DNA of 22,311 bases from NCBI GenBank assembly GCA_020848595.1, contig JADLHV010000042.1, positions 1 to 22,311 of the forward strand, in the 5' to 3' direction. This document shows, piece by piece, positions 14,749 through 22,311 of the stretch. A program made the translations under genes and the position numbers. Positions within the stretch are counted from its first letter, which is position 1. Each line of letters begins with the position of its first letter. The notes beneath the pieces were generated by a model, which searched no databases, was not told the DNA's origin, and saw only the letters and a list, made by a program, of their open reading frames with translations. Origin of the DNA: Bacteroidia bacterium (lineage in GTDB: Bacteria > Bacteroidota > Bacteroidia > NS11-12g > UBA955).

Positions 14749-16671
14749 ATGCAAAATTATAAAGAAAATTACCTTTTTGTCTGGTTGAAAAGATGCCTTT
14801 TTGCTCTTGCTGTTCTCTTTTTATCCCGTATTCTGTTCATTTTTTACCTGTTTAACTACTTTCAAGGTGCTCCTCTTGCCGAATTACCTATCGTATTTCT
14901 GGCTGGTGTCCTATTTGATATACAGGCCTTAGTCTATTTTCTTGCCCCTTTTCACCTTATTAGCCTTCTACCCTTTCAACTTAATCGCAAATACCGTCAG
15001 TTTAGCCTTAAATTTCTTTTTGTTCTAGGACTTATGCTTATTGTTCTCTTTAATTTTATTGATATGGAATTCTATAAAGTTAAATCGAGAAGAAGTGGAA
15101 TCGAGCTTTTTGAACTCATCTCCGATCCCTCTAATCCCGTTTTGTCCTATATCTTTAATTATTGGTGGTTACTTATTATTCTCCTATTAGCCATTTATCT
15201 GGTTTATAGATTCTATCCTAAAGGCCCTTCTCTTTATACGCTCCCTACTAAATGGAAAGCGACCATGTATTTCTTCCTCATTTCTGCTTGCCTCGCTTTA
15301 GGTGCCCGAGGAAGTTTCTCTGTTAAACCTCTTAGAAGCTTTGATGCTGCGGCTTTTGTTGATGCTCGATGGGTTTCTGCTTGCATTAACTCTCCTACCC
15401 AATTAATTACGTCTTATAGCACTTTAACGCCCTCTCCGCTTAACTACTTCTCGGATGAAGTCTGTTTTAATATTGTAAATCCAATTCAAACTGTTAAACC
15501 TGCTTTTGGAAAAGCTTTTCAACCAAATATTGTATTAATCATACTAGAAAGTTTTGGTCGCGATTATTGCGGATTCCTCAATAACGAACCCCGTTATACG
15601 CCATTTCTCGATAGCCTATCTAAAGAAGGTTTAGTTTTTCTTAATGCCTATAGCAGTGGAAATACGTCTATGGAAAGTGTACCGGCAATTTTTGCTTCAA
15701 TACCGTCTTTGCTCGATGTCCCATATATCAATAGCAACTTTCAGAACAATAGGGTAAAAGGCATTCACCATTACTTATCTAATGCTGGATACGATTGTTC
15801 TTTCTATTATGGTGCTCGAAATGGCTCTATGGGTTTTGACAATTTCCTGAATATTTCTGGGAAAATCAATTATTTTGGTTTGGATGAATATCCTCGCACT
15901 AAAACTGATTTTGATGGCAGTTGGGGAATTTGGGATGAAGAGTATCTGCATTATTTTGCCGATGAACTTTCTAATAAAAAGCCTCCATTCTTTAGCTCTA
16001 TTTTTACTTTAACTTCACACGACCCTTATAAAATACCTCAAAAGTACAAGAATAAATTTGTAGAAAAAGACTTGCCAATCCATAAAGCGATTACTTACAC
16101 AGATTATGCGCTTAAAACCTTCTTTCAACGAATTTGGAAAAACCCTCAATTTAATAATACTATATTTATTATTACGGCCGACCATCCGTCGCACAGTAAA
16201 AGTGAATATTTTTATACTCCAACTGGAAAATATGAGATTCCTATTATTCTATATGCACCCAAATTAATTCAACCTGGATTTAATCTTAAAACCAGTTCGC
16301 ATCTTGATATTTTTCCAACTATTATGCGCTATGCAGGAATTGAAAAACCATTTTTTAGTTTTGGTCGTGACTTAAACGATTCGACTACGCGACGCACAGC
16401 CTTAAATATGGATTATGGTGTTAGTCAAATCATCGAATATCCTTATTGTTTAAGATTATTTCCTAATAATCGTTTCCTAATGCATTATCAATCTAAACAA
16501 ACTTTAAATAAGCATATAAGATATCAAATGGACTCGAGTGAATCTATTCTTCAAAAGGAACTTGAAATAGAATTAAAAGCACGTTATCAATTGTATATAA
16601 ACAGTTTATTGTATAATCGTTTCAATAATGATGCTTGGCAAAATGGAAAACCCATCCAAATATCGAAATAA
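14749..16671 (+). CDS. LTA synthase family membrane protein (MdoB/LtaS-like, sulfatase fold)
   Basis: A 640-residue protein from the ATG at 14749. Five hydrophobic segments (about 13-36, 46-75, 88-106, 133-154 and 170-186) are followed by an extracytoplasmic alkaline-phosphatase-like domain from about 257 to 560. Counterparts of the four LtaS catalytic residues are visible: E267 in LIILESFGRD, T306 in SSGNTSMES, and D478-H479 in ITADHPSHS. Such enzymes move phosphoglycerol or similar groups from phospholipids to an acceptor outside the inner membrane. In a Gram-negative cell without lipoteichoic acid the acceptor could be a glycan or lipid; I cannot name it. An in-frame ATG at 14686 would add 21 residues. 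I prefer 14749 because relatives usually begin with a short charged stretch before the first helix, but the choice is uncertain. The gene is divergent from rpsL. Confidence 0.85.
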   Translation: MQNYKENYLFVWLKRCLFALAVLFLSRILFIFYLFNYFQGAPLAELPIVFLAGVLFDIQALVYFLAPFHLISLLPFQLNRKYRQFSLKFLFVLGLMLIVLFNFIDMEFYKVKSRRSGIELFELISDPSNPVLSYIFNYWWLLIILLLAIYLVYRFYPKGPSLYTLPTKWKATMYFFLISACLALGARGSFSVKPLRSFDAAAFVDARWVSACINSPTQLITSYSTLTPSPLNYFSDEVCFNIVNPIQTVKPAFGKAFQPNIVLIILESFGRDYCGFLNNEPRYTPFLDSLSKEGLVFLNAYSSGNTSMESVPAIFASIPSLLDVPYINSNFQNNRVKGIHHYLSNAGYDCSFYYGARNGSMGFDNFLNISGKINYFGLDEYPRTKTDFDGSWGIWDEEYLHYFADELSNKKPPFFSSIFTLTSHDPYKIPQKYKNKFVEKDLPIHKAITYTDYALKTFFQRIWKNPQFNNTIFIITADHPSHSKSEYFYTPTGKYEIPIILYAPKLIQPGFNLKTSSHLDIFPTIMRYAGIEKPFFSFGRDLNDSTTRRTALNMDYGVSQIIEYPYCLRLFPNNRFLMHYQSKQTLNKHIRYQMDSSESILQKELEIELKARYQLYINSLLYNRFNNDAWQNGKPIQISK

Positions 16672-16721
16672 CTTTACTAATTTTCATTTTTCACTTTAAA
16701 GATGATTCCTTCAAATTCGTC

Positions 16722-16737
16722 TAATTAAATTTAATTA
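16722..16737. repeat. 16-bp perfect AT palindrome upstream of the Crp/Fnr-type gene
   Basis: TAATTAAATTTAATTA reads the same on both strands. It lies about 30-45 bases before the regulator's ATG, over the place where a -33 element would be. It could be an autoregulatory operator. Because it contains only A and T in an AT-rich spacer, chance is a real alternative. Confidence 0.35.
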
Positions 16738-16751
16738 AATCCATTAATGTG

Positions 16752-16759
16752 TAAGTTTG
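16752..16759 (+). promoter_or_regulatory. Possible -7 element of the Crp/Fnr-type gene
   Basis: TAAGTTTG fits the Bacteroidota -7 consensus TAnnTTTG. It ends only 6 bases before the ATG at 16766, so the transcript would be leaderless or nearly so. No good TTG is present at the -33 distance, where the AT palindrome lies instead, so the promoter may need an activator or may not be real. Confidence 0.4.
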
Positions 16760-16765
16760 AATTTT

Positions 16766-17344
16766 ATGAAAATACAGATTAAACATATTTTTGATCGACA
16801 AGCACTTTTAACAGATGAAGAATGGTTATTATTTAGTAGTAAATTAATAGAACGTCAGTATCAAAAAGGCGATTTAATTTTAAAACAAGGGGCAATAGAA
16901 AACTATCTCACTTTTATTATTCAAGGCACAGCAAGAATGTTTACCTTCGATAGTGAGATGAACGAATATTCTGTTTCATTTTCATCAGAAAATTCTTTTT
17001 GTAGCAGCTATTCTTCCTTTATTTCTCAAACACCTTCATTAGTAAGTGTCGAAGCTTTAGAACCTATTTTAGCCTATCAAATATCGTATGCTCATTTACA
17101 GGAATTATATTCTATTTCGCATACAGGAGAGCGACTCGGAAGAATAAATGCCGAATTATATCTGGCATTCAAAGAAGAGAGAGAAATTATGCTCTTAACG
17201 ATGTCGGCTAAAGAGAAGTATCTGAATTTAATCGAAAAATATCCGAAGCTACTAAATCTAGTAAAGCTCGAACATATCGCTACCTACCTAGGTATTACGC
17301 CTCAAAGTTTAAGTCGGATTAGAAATAGCATTCGTAATTCTTAA
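16766..17344 (+). CDS. Crp/Fnr family transcriptional regulator
   Basis: A 192-residue protein with an N-terminal cyclic-nucleotide-binding-like beta-barrel (about 30-115, with YQKGDLILKQGAIENYLTFI then IQGTARMFTFD) and a C-terminal helix-turn-helix (about 168-190, LEHIATYLGITPQSLSRIR). The cAMP phosphate-binding cassette with its Arg-Ser pair is absent, and there is only one cysteine in the sensor region, so neither cAMP nor a [4Fe-4S] cluster of the FNR kind is expected. The signal is unknown. The start is the ATG at 16766; an upstream TTG in frame overlaps the -7 element. The gene ends inside a TTAAC-N4-GTTAA palindrome and is followed after 44 bp by a TonB-dependent receptor gene, which is its most likely target. 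Confidence 0.9.
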   Translation: MKIQIKHIFDRQALLTDEEWLLFSSKLIERQYQKGDLILKQGAIENYLTFIIQGTARMFTFDSEMNEYSVSFSSENSFCSSYSSFISQTPSLVSVEALEPILAYQISYAHLQELYSISHTGERLGRINAELYLAFKEEREIMLLTMSAKEKYLNLIEKYPKLLNLVKLEHIATYLGITPQSLSRIRNSIRNS

Positions 17345-17354
17345 CAATTGTTAA
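17341..17354. promoter_or_regulatory. Crp/Fnr-type operator candidate between regulator and receptor
   Basis: A perfect 14-bp palindrome TTAACAATTGTTAA, i.e. TTAAC-N4-GTTAA. It has the half-site length and 4-bp spacing of FNR sites (TTGAT-N4-ATCAA). It starts one base into the regulator's stop region and is centred 41.5 bases upstream of the receptor ATG. It lies in the 44-bp spacer where the receptor promoter must be. Binding is inferred, not shown. Confidence 0.5.
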
Positions 17355-17388
17355 CTGTTTTTTAATATCCTACTACTTGATTTGCATT

Positions 17389-19728
17389 ATGAAATCAATT
17401 CTATTAATCATTTCTATCCTTAGTATAAATCTGTATGGTCAAAACTTTACTCAAAACATTAGAGGTCGAGTAATTGATGCACAATCTTCAAGTCCATTAG
17501 CACAAGTTATGATAGAGGTAGAAGACAGTTTAACCGGAAAATACTCGAGTTTATCTGATCAAAATGGATACTATTTAATTGAATCTGTTCCAACTGGTAG
17601 AATTTCAATCAAAATTAGTTTTACAGGCTATCAAACTCAGCAACTAAACAATATTATACATCAATCTGGAAAAGAAACTATTTTAGATATTGAATTATTT
17701 GAAAATGTTACAGAGATGAAAGGCGTTACAGTGAAAGGCAATTCAAAAGGCATATTAAACAATTCTACAATAAGCATAAGTGCTAAATCTTTTGATGTAG
17801 AAGACACAAGAAGATATGCTGGAAGCAGAAACGATCCGGCAAGAATGGCCAGTAATTTTGCTGGAGTTGTAGGGAATAACGATTCAAGAAATGATATCAT
17901 TATACGAGGAAATTCGCCACAAGGACTTTTATGGCGTATGGATGGAATAGATATTCCAAATCCAAATCATTTTGGAGCCATGGGTGCATCGGGTGGTCCT
18001 GTTACAATATTAAACAACAATGTCTTAGCCAAGTCGGACTTTATAACCAGTGCTTTTCCATCAATGTATGGTAATGCAATATCAGGCGTATTCGACCTAC
18101 AAATGCGAAACGGCAATCGCAACAAACATGAATATACTGGGCAAATTGGATTTAATGGATTTGAAGCCGGTGCCGAAGGGCCATTAAGTATTAAAAATAA
18201 ATCTTCCTATCTAATCAATTATAGATACTCTACCCTTGCAGTACTTCAAAAAATCGGATTAAACTTTGGAACAGGTACTGCTATTCCTTTCTATCAAGAT
18301 ATAAGTTTCAAAATTCATATTCCACTTAAGAAAAACGAACTTAATATTTTTGGAATTGGTGGTATAAGCAATATTCATTTTGAAAGCGATGGAAAAACCG
18401 ATTCTACTAATTTCTATAGTGGCGGAAATCAAGATTTAAAATATAGAACCTCTATGGGCGTTATTGGCGCTACTTATACCTATTTCCTAAACGCTAATAT
18501 GAATATAAAGACTTCTGTTGGCTATACCTATACCGGTGTAAAAACCAAAGCCGATTCAGTTGGAGGAAATCAACGTGTTGGTGTTTATAGAGATCAATCT
18601 AACACCGGAAGACTTATCATCAATTCGGCATTTAATTATAAAATTAATTCTTCCAAACAATTCAATGCTGGAATCAATTTACAGAATCTCTATTTTGATT
18701 TTAATGATAGTGTTCGTATTGACAATAATTTTAAATCTTTAAGAAACAATTCTGGTAATACGTATTTATTGCAAGGTTTTTCGAGCTTTAGATATAGACT
18801 ATCTACAACTACTACATTGAACCTTGGATTGCACTATCAAATGCTTACTCTAAACCAATCGCAAGCCCTAGAGCCCCGTGTTGGTATAGTAAAAATATTA
18901 AGCCGAAAAAAGAAAATTAGTTTTGGAAGTGGTATGCATAGTCAGATTCAAAATATGCAGATGTACTTTTTACAAACACATAATGGAAATGAAATTTCTT
19001 ACACCAATAAAGAACTTGACTTTAGCAAAAGCATACATAATGTTATTGGCTATGAATATAAAATCCAAAAAACATTAAATTTTAAATCAGAAATCTATTA
19101 TCAATATGTCTATAATATTCCGGTGACGATAAACTCTTCTTACTATTCTGCCATTAATGAAGGTACAGATTTTAACACACCAGGGACAGATAGTTTGATT
19201 AATAAAGGTACAGGAACTAACTATGGCTTAGAATTTACTTTAGAAAAGACATTTTCAAAAGGTTGGTATATGCTTAATGCCTTATCATTATATGAATCAA
19301 AATATAAAGGCAGTAACAAGATTGAGAAAAACACCGCCTTTAATGGAAAATTCATTTACAATTTATTGTGTGGTAAAGAAATAAAAATCAATACCAAACA
19401 TACCATTGCTTTCGACACAAAAGTATCCGTTGCCGGTGGTAGAAGATATACGCCAATAGACCTTGCAAGTTCTCAGCTTTTCAATAAGCAAGTTGTTTTT
19501 GAAGACAGAACAAATGATGAACAATTTAACACCTATTTTAGGCTCGATTTTAAAGCTACTTATAGAAGAAGTGGGAGGAAAATTACACAAGAATGGTTTA
19601 TTGATATTCAAAATATTACCAATCAGAAAAACGTATTTTTACAAGGATATGATGTTTTGAAAAAGGATATTACAACTCAATATCAACTTGGATTGTTTCC
19701 AAACTTCAATTATCGCATTAACTTTTAG
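17389..19728 (+). CDS. TonB-dependent outer-membrane receptor with carboxypeptidase-regulatory-like domain
   Basis: A 779-residue protein from the ATG at 17389. A signal peptide is clear (MKSILLIISILSINLYGQ, cleavage likely after residue 18). Next come a CarboxypepD_reg-like beta-sandwich (about 23-105, from IRGRVIDAQSSSPLAQVMIE), a linker MKGVTVKGN and a plug domain (about 130-245) with IIIRGNSPQGLLWRMDGIDI and PNPNHFGAMGASGGPVTILN. The rest is a beta-barrel that ends in phenylalanine (FNYRINF), as outer-membrane proteins usually do. It would take up a ligand with energy from TonB-ExbBD. The ligand is unknown: no SusD partner, hydrolase or siderophore gene is adjacent. The plug motif is typical of a widespread Bacteroidota receptor group whose substrate I do not know. 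An in-frame TTG at 17377 is less likely, as it would place polar residues before the signal peptide. It may be controlled by the preceding regulator. Confidence 0.9.
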   Translation: MKSILLIISILSINLYGQNFTQNIRGRVIDAQSSSPLAQVMIEVEDSLTGKYSSLSDQNGYYLIESVPTGRISIKISFTGYQTQQLNNIIHQSGKETILDIELFENVTEMKGVTVKGNSKGILNNSTISISAKSFDVEDTRRYAGSRNDPARMASNFAGVVGNNDSRNDIIIRGNSPQGLLWRMDGIDIPNPNHFGAMGASGGPVTILNNNVLAKSDFITSAFPSMYGNAISGVFDLQMRNGNRNKHEYTGQIGFNGFEAGAEGPLSIKNKSSYLINYRYSTLAVLQKIGLNFGTGTAIPFYQDISFKIHIPLKKNELNIFGIGGISNIHFESDGKTDSTNFYSGGNQDLKYRTSMGVIGATYTYFLNANMNIKTSVGYTYTGVKTKADSVGGNQRVGVYRDQSNTGRLIINSAFNYKINSSKQFNAGINLQNLYFDFNDSVRIDNNFKSLRNNSGNTYLLQGFSSFRYRLSTTTTLNLGLHYQMLTLNQSQALEPRVGIVKILSRKKKISFGSGMHSQIQNMQMYFLQTHNGNEISYTNKELDFSKSIHNVIGYEYKIQKTLNFKSEIYYQYVYNIPVTINSSYYSAINEGTDFNTPGTDSLINKGTGTNYGLEFTLEKTFSKGWYMLNALSLYESKYKGSNKIEKNTAFNGKFIYNLLCGKEIKINTKHTIAFDTKVSVAGGRRYTPIDLASSQLFNKQVVFEDRTNDEQFNTYFRLDFKATYRRSGRKITQEWFIDIQNITNQKNVFLQGYDVLKKDITTQYQLGLFPNFNYRINF

Positions 19729-19882
19729 ATATCGTTTTGTTGTTTGAGATCTATTATTTAAAATGAGAAAACTCAATGAAATAGTATAAATCAAATTTAA
19801 CTAATGCTTTAGAATTGATTAAGTATGCAAAAAAAACAATCGTTAAAAAGCCCTTAATCATCGAAATAAAATAAAGCATAAT

Positions 19883-19890
19883 TAATTTTG
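19883..19890 (+). promoter_or_regulatory. -7 element of the ABC transporter operon promoter
   Basis: TAATTTTG fits the consensus TAnnTTTG and lies 27 bases before the ATG at 19918. At the -33 distance (19 bases upstream) stands TCG rather than TTG, so the upstream element is weak. The 189-bp spacer 19729-19917 holds nothing else firm: a 4-bp hairpin at 19764-19775 and a loose copy of the TTAAC-N4-GTTAA motif at 19833-19846. Confidence 0.5.
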
Positions 19891-19917
19891 TGCAACTTTG
19901 CCATCGACTAAACAATT

Positions 19918-20820
19918 ATGGCGAACAATATTCTTGATATCAAAGGTATTTCGAAACATTATACCGATAAAACTGCACTAAGCAATGTCAGTATAGAAAT
20001 TCCTAAAGCTTGTATTTATGGACTTTTAGGACCAAATGGAGCTGGTAAAACGTCGTTAATTAGAATCATCAATCAAATCACCGCAGCAGATGAAGGTGAG
20101 GTTCTTTTTAATGGAAGCACTTTAGGACCAGAACATATTCAAAAAATTGGTTATCTCCCTGAAGAAAGAGGCTTATATAAAAAAGTTAAGGTCATAGATC
20201 AACTTACTTATTTTGGGAAACTGCGCGGACTGACACATCGAGAAGCACTTGAAAGAGCGCATTGGTGGCTAAAGAAAATGGACTTATTCGATATACGAAA
20301 TAAGAGAATTGAAGAATTTAGTAAGGGTATGCAACAAAAAGTTCAATTTATTGTAGCAGTCATTCACGAACCTGAACTTTTAATTTTAGATGAACCGTTT
20401 AGTGGGTTCGATCCAGTTAATGCCGAATTGCTTACCAATATAATTCTAGAGATGAAGCAAAAAGGTGTTACAATAATCTTTTCGACTCACAGAATGGAAA
20501 GTGTCGAAAAACTTTGTGATTATATGGCATTAATTCATCAATCAAAGAAAATTCTTGACGGCAAAGTCACTGAAATTAAGCAAAGATATCGTACCGATAA
20601 GTTTGAACTAGTATCAGAAAAGCCCATACAATTTAATCATCCTGGAGTAGAATTGTTAAGTTCGGGTACAACAGATTCTGGATACCCTATGTATACAGTT
20701 AAAATTAATCAAATTAAAAACAACGAACTTATCGATTACGCTATGAAACAATCTGAGTTATTGTCATTCAATTTATATATGCCGAGCATTCACGATATTT
20801 TCATTCAATCTGTCAACTAA
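19918..20820 (+). CDS. ABC transporter ATP-binding protein (NatA-like)
   Basis: A 300-residue ABC ATPase. Motifs in order: Walker A GPNGAGKTS at 38-46, the Q-loop region GYLPEERGLY at 78-87 (with glutamate in place of the usual glutamine, common in this subfamily), signature FSKGMQQK at 134-141 (SKGMQ instead of SGGQ), Walker B LLILDEP at 154-160 and switch histidine H191 in STHRM. After about residue 215 comes the C-terminal extension typical of NatA-type ATPases (DUF4162-like). It would drive export through the permease encoded 10 bp downstream. The substrate is unknown; relatives are linked to sodium or drug efflux, but that cannot be read from the sequence. The start is the ATG at 19918, placed well after a TAATTTTG promoter element. 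Confidence 0.93.
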   Translation: MANNILDIKGISKHYTDKTALSNVSIEIPKACIYGLLGPNGAGKTSLIRIINQITAADEGEVLFNGSTLGPEHIQKIGYLPEERGLYKKVKVIDQLTYFGKLRGLTHREALERAHWWLKKMDLFDIRNKRIEEFSKGMQQKVQFIVAVIHEPELLILDEPFSGFDPVNAELLTNIILEMKQKGVTIIFSTHRMESVEKLCDYMALIHQSKKILDGKVTEIKQRYRTDKFELVSEKPIQFNHPGVELLSSGTTDSGYPMYTVKINQIKNNELIDYAMKQSELLSFNLYMPSIHDIFIQSVN

Positions 20821-20830
20821 AAATTACTAT

Positions 20831-22126
20831 ATGAAAAACATTCTTCTTATTCTTAAACACGAATATCTAACAAGGGTTACAAAGAAGTCGTTTATAATAA
20901 TGACATTACTTGGACCATTGTTAATTGCGGCGTTTTATGGTATTATTTTCTTGATTTCATTCTCTGAATTAAGTAAAACCGAATCTAAAACTTTATATGT
21001 TTTTGACCCATATAATTCAATGGAAGGTCAATTACCTAAAACGAAATCTAATTATAATTTTGAATTTGTAACCGATACTGTTGTGGCGCGAAAATCGATA
21101 AGTGAAAACGATGCGCAACTGTTACTCCATGTTGGTAATCAGAAAGGCGATAGCATTCAACTTATCGCAAAAAAAGGACTTTCTATTACCGATAAACAAC
21201 AGCTTAAAGAAATTTTATCTGAACATTATTTTAATAGCCGATTAAATAAAAAAGGACTTAGTCCGGGTATGATAGATAGTTTGCATCAAAAAATAACGAT
21301 GCGAGACGAAATGTTGAGCGGACAAAAGAGCGGAATAGAGATAAAATCGGGCATAGGATACATAGGAGCTTTTATAATCTATCTATTTATTTTTATGTAT
21401 GGTGTTATGATTATGCGCGGTGTTACGGAAGAAAAAAACAACAGAATTGTAGAAATTATAGTTTCGGCAGTAAAACCATTCGAATTAATGATGGGCAAGA
21501 TTCTTGGAGTGGCGATGGTTGGCTTAACACAATTTCTTGCTTGGATATTATTATCTGGAATTTTTGTAACAGTATTATCTGTTGCCATAGGTGCCAATAG
21601 TATAGATACAAATGAATTGCAAAACATGAGTCAAAGCATCCCTCAAAGTCAGGCTGGCGGATTATCCGAAATCATAGATATGTCTCAATTTCAAAGTTTA
21701 AATTTTGCCAAGATATTGATTGGAGTTGTAGTTTTCTTTTTTGGCGGATTTTTACTGTATAGTTCTTTGTTTGCGGCAATAGGTTCGGCAGTAGATAGTG
21801 ACACAGAGACACAACAGTTTATGTTACCTGTATCCATGCCATTAATCTTAGGATTAGTTATAGCTCAAATTGCAGTTATAAAAGACCCTAATAGCAGTTT
21901 AGCTGTATGGAGTAGTATGATTCCATTAACCTCACCAGTAGTGATGATGGTTCGAATTCCATTTGATGTAAGCTGGGCCGAAATAGGTATTTCTGCGGTA
22001 TTACTATTTAGTACTTTCTTTTTAGTCGTTTGGTTAGCTGCCAAGATCTATAGAATTGGCATTCTAAGCTATGGACAAAAAGCGAGCTATAAACAGATTT
22101 TTAAATGGTTAAGGATGAAAGATTAG
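20831..22126 (+). CDS. ABC-2 type permease (NatB-like)
   Basis: A 431-residue membrane protein. One hydrophobic helix at about 21-44 is followed by a large extracytoplasmic domain (about 45-175) and then five more helices near 176-197, 223-252, 294-318, 331-350 and 385-405. The segment EEKNNRIVEI (200-209) leading to KPFELMMGKILGVAMVGL is the NatB/ABC-2 signature. With the ATPase encoded 10 bp upstream it forms an exporter in the inner membrane. The periplasmic domain between helices 1 and 2 is characteristic of this group. The TAG stop at 22124-22126 overlaps the stop codon of the gene on the other strand. Confidence 0.93.
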   Translation: MKNILLILKHEYLTRVTKKSFIIMTLLGPLLIAAFYGIIFLISFSELSKTESKTLYVFDPYNSMEGQLPKTKSNYNFEFVTDTVVARKSISENDAQLLLHVGNQKGDSIQLIAKKGLSITDKQQLKEILSEHYFNSRLNKKGLSPGMIDSLHQKITMRDEMLSGQKSGIEIKSGIGYIGAFIIYLFIFMYGVMIMRGVTEEKNNRIVEIIVSAVKPFELMMGKILGVAMVGLTQFLAWILLSGIFVTVLSVAIGANSIDTNELQNMSQSIPQSQAGGLSEIIDMSQFQSLNFAKILIGVVVFFFGGFLLYSSLFAAIGSAVDSDTETQQFMLPVSMPLILGLVIAQIAVIKDPNSSLAVWSSMIPLTSPVVMMVRIPFDVSWAEIGISAVLLFSTFFLVVWLAAKIYRIGILSYGQKASYKQIFKWLRMKD

Positions 22127-22311
22127 AAATCAATCCAAGCGTTCAACCATTCAGAGTCAAATTGAGATTGAAAAGATTTATAAAAATCAATAGCAGGGGT
22201 ATTCCAGTCGAGGACCTGCCATTGCAACCTTGAAAAACCTTCAGATTGGCCTAAGAGAATAGTTTGTTCAAATAATAATTTACCGTATCCTTTATTTCTT
22301 TGAGATTCAGT
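22123..22311 (-). CDS. GNAT family N-acetyltransferase, C-terminal fragment
   Basis: Reading the minus strand from the window edge gives 62 codons and a TAA at 22125-22123. Features of the GNAT fold are visible: the acetyl-CoA pyrophosphate loop RNKGYGKLL (R/Q-x-x-G-x-G), then WQVLDWNTPAIDFYKSFQ, whose Asn and FY pair are typical of the last part of the fold, and the end SEWLNAWIDF. The tyrosine in DFY is the usual candidate general acid. The pattern most resembles diamine (spermidine/spermine-like) acetyltransferases, but the substrate-binding N-terminal half lies beyond the window, so the substrate stays open. It is convergent with the ABC permease and overlaps its stop codon by two bases. 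Confidence 0.85.
   Translation of the reverse strand, partial: TESQRNKGYGKLLFEQTILLGQSEGFSRLQWQVLDWNTPAIDFYKSFQSQFDSEWLNAWIDF

Noticed and set aside
16757..16765. TTG start for the Crp/Fnr-type gene.
   Set aside because: The TTG overlaps a TAAGTTTG promoter element, and an ATG follows three codons later with a normal family N-terminus.
17377..17388. TTG start for the TonB receptor.
   Set aside because: The ATG at 17389 begins a clean signal peptide directly; the TTG would add four residues with no benefit.
19764..19775. Small hairpin TGAG-AAAA-CTCA after the TonB receptor as a terminator.
   Set aside because: The stem is only 4 bp and no T tract follows, so it is too weak to call.

Overview
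The window comes from a Bacteroidota chromosome. The evidence is the AT-rich sequence, starts without Shine-Dalgarno sites, promoter-like TTTG-N19/20-TAnnTTTG elements typical of the Bacteroidota primary sigma factor, a TonB-dependent receptor with an N-terminal carboxypeptidase-regulatory-like domain, and the family resemblance of every protein. I cannot place it below phylum level. There is no map gene between secY and infA, which is one clue to lineage.

Left part (1-14610, all on the minus strand): an unbroken run of 29 translation and secretion genes in the order rpsL-rpsG-fusA-rpsJ-rplC-rplD-rplW-rplB-rpsS-rplV-rpsC-rplP-rpmC-rpsQ-rplN-rplX-rplE-rpsN-rpsH-rplF-rplR-rpsE-rpmD-rplO-secY-infA-rpmJ-rpsM-rpsK. 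It is the str, S10 and spc operons and the start of the alpha operon fused end to end, without tuf between fusA and rpsJ. rpsK is cut by the window edge. Nearly all gaps are 1-19 bp, and three junctions overlap by one base (TAATG). The two longer gaps are 48 bp (rpsC/rplP) and 41 bp (secY/infA); the second carries a good internal promoter. The main promoter lies just upstream of rpsL. Two small genes missed by simple ORF calling, rpmD and rpmJ, are present and intact.

Right part (14749-22126, all on the plus strand): a divergent LTA-synthase-like membrane sulfatase-fold enzyme; a Crp/Fnr-family regulator; a TonB-dependent outer-membrane receptor; and a two-gene NatA/NatB-like ABC transporter. 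At the right edge the 3' end of a GNAT acetyltransferase enters on the minus strand and overlaps the stop codon of the ABC permease.

How they work together: the left block builds ribosomes and the Sec channel. The right block is a set of envelope genes. The most suggestive detail there is a perfect TTAAC-N4-GTTAA palindrome, with Crp/Fnr site geometry, between the regulator and the receptor gene. It suggests a local regulator-receptor pair. I saw no tRNA, rRNA, CRISPR array, insertion sequence or prophage gene, and no gene-free stretch longer than 300 bases. Most of the window is ordinary core genome; I do not see a clearly novel system.
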